Below, piece by piece: positions 38,740 to 39,299 of a stretch of DNA of 39,299 bases. This stretch comes from an uncultured Algibacter sp. Its GTDB lineage: Bacteria; Bacteroidota; Bacteroidia; Flavobacteriales; Flavobacteriaceae. A program made the position numbers and the translations under genes. Location: assembly GCA_937936645.1 (NCBI GenBank), contig CALHCQ010000009.1:1-39299 (forward strand). Reading direction: 5' to 3'. How positions within the stretch are numbered: position 1 is the first letter of the stretch; each line of letters starts with the position of its first letter. The notes beneath the pieces were generated by a model. That model saw only the letters and a list, made by a program, of their open reading frames with translations, made no database searches and was not told the DNA's origin.

Positions 38740-39299
38740 ATGCGCATAAATAAACAAATATTTATAAGTCTTATAGCTTTGGTTAGTCTACTATCGTGTA
38801 AGTCTAAGATAAAAAATAATTTTGTATATATATTTGATGGTAAAACATTACACAATTGGCATGGCGACAGTACATACTGGCATGTAGAAAATGGTAGTCT
38901 AGTTGGTACCGTAACTCCAGAAACTATTTTAAAACGTAACACCTTTATTATTTGGCAAGGCGGACAACCCGAAAATTTTGAATTAAAACTAAGTTATCGT
39001 ATTTCTAAATTAGGCAATAGCGGTATAAATTATAGGAGTGAATTAATTAAAAATAAGCCATTTGCATTAAGAGGCTATCAAGCCGATATTGACGGTAAAA
39101 ATAAATATACAGGTCAAAATTACGAGGAAAAGAAAAGAACAACTTTAGCTTATCAAGGCGAAAAAGTAATTATAAACACACAAAATAATCCCAATGTATC
39201 TGGAAATTTAAGAACCAACATAAAGAAAAATTGTTGGCAAACAAGACAAGTGATTCATAATATTCAAGATAAAGAAACTTTAAAAAAAGCTATAAATAA
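38740..39299 (+). CDS. DUF1080 (3-keto-disaccharide hydrolase-like) lipoprotein, 3' truncated by window
   Basis: MRINKQIFISLIALVSLLSCKSKIKNNFVYIFDGKTLHNWHGDSTYWHVENGSLVGTVTP...FELKLSYRISKLGNSGINYRSE...ALRGYQADI; lipobox LLSC; no in-frame stop before the window end. Confidence 0.85.
   Translation, partial: MRINKQIFISLIALVSLLSCKSKIKNNFVYIFDGKTLHNWHGDSTYWHVENGSLVGTVTPETILKRNTFIIWQGGQPENFELKLSYRISKLGNSGINYRSELIKNKPFALRGYQADIDGKNKYTGQNYEEKKRTTLAYQGEKVIINTQNNPNVSGNLRTNIKKNCWQTRQVIHNIQDKETLKKAIN

Noticed and set aside
1-39299. Mobile elements, CRISPR arrays, tRNA genes, toxin-antitoxin or defence systems
   Set aside because: Scanned for transposase/integrase-like ORFs, regularly spaced repeats, tRNA-like cloverleaf motifs and TA-like small gene pairs; none supported.

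Overview
This 39.3-kb window is a gene-dense, AT-rich chromosomal segment from a Bacteroidota bacterium, most likely Flavobacteriaceae. The lineage call is inferred from PorQ, the BshA context, TAnnTTTG-type promoters and the imelysin/di-heme oxidoreductase locus. It is mostly core genome: a rhomboid C-terminus, lon, porQ, cmk, a BON/LysM protein, rpsA, pyrR-pyrB-(110 aa)-DUF3291-rnz, pdxH, sixA-like-ppk1-ppx, an outer-membrane beta-barrel, miaE, dnaX, the RNase P RNA, rsmD-DUF3822, a RecD-like helicase, DUF4126, kdsB-HAD-kdnB-like, a NYN protein, serB, imelysin-DHOR-imelysin, a GH3/beta-lactamase fusion, bshA, def, acs and a partial DUF1080 lipoprotein. I saw no mobile elements, CRISPR arrays, tRNAs or defence islands. 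The observations most worth a second look are: (1) an A10 homopolymer inside dnaX, exactly where slippage in either direction would truncate the protein to about 357-361 aa (a gamma-like subunit), in a DnaX that also lacks the usual zinc-binding cysteines; (2) an imelysin pair in which the second paralogue has lost the His of the GxHxxE motif; (3) an intergenic unit at about 25.75 kb with a sigma54-like element, an inverted repeat, an 11-codon ORF and a strong terminator (candidate sRNA or small peptide); (4) an rpsA 5' leader with mutually exclusive or pseudoknot-type pairings; (5) a kdsB-HAD-KdnB-like cluster suggesting 8-amino-Kdo synthesis.
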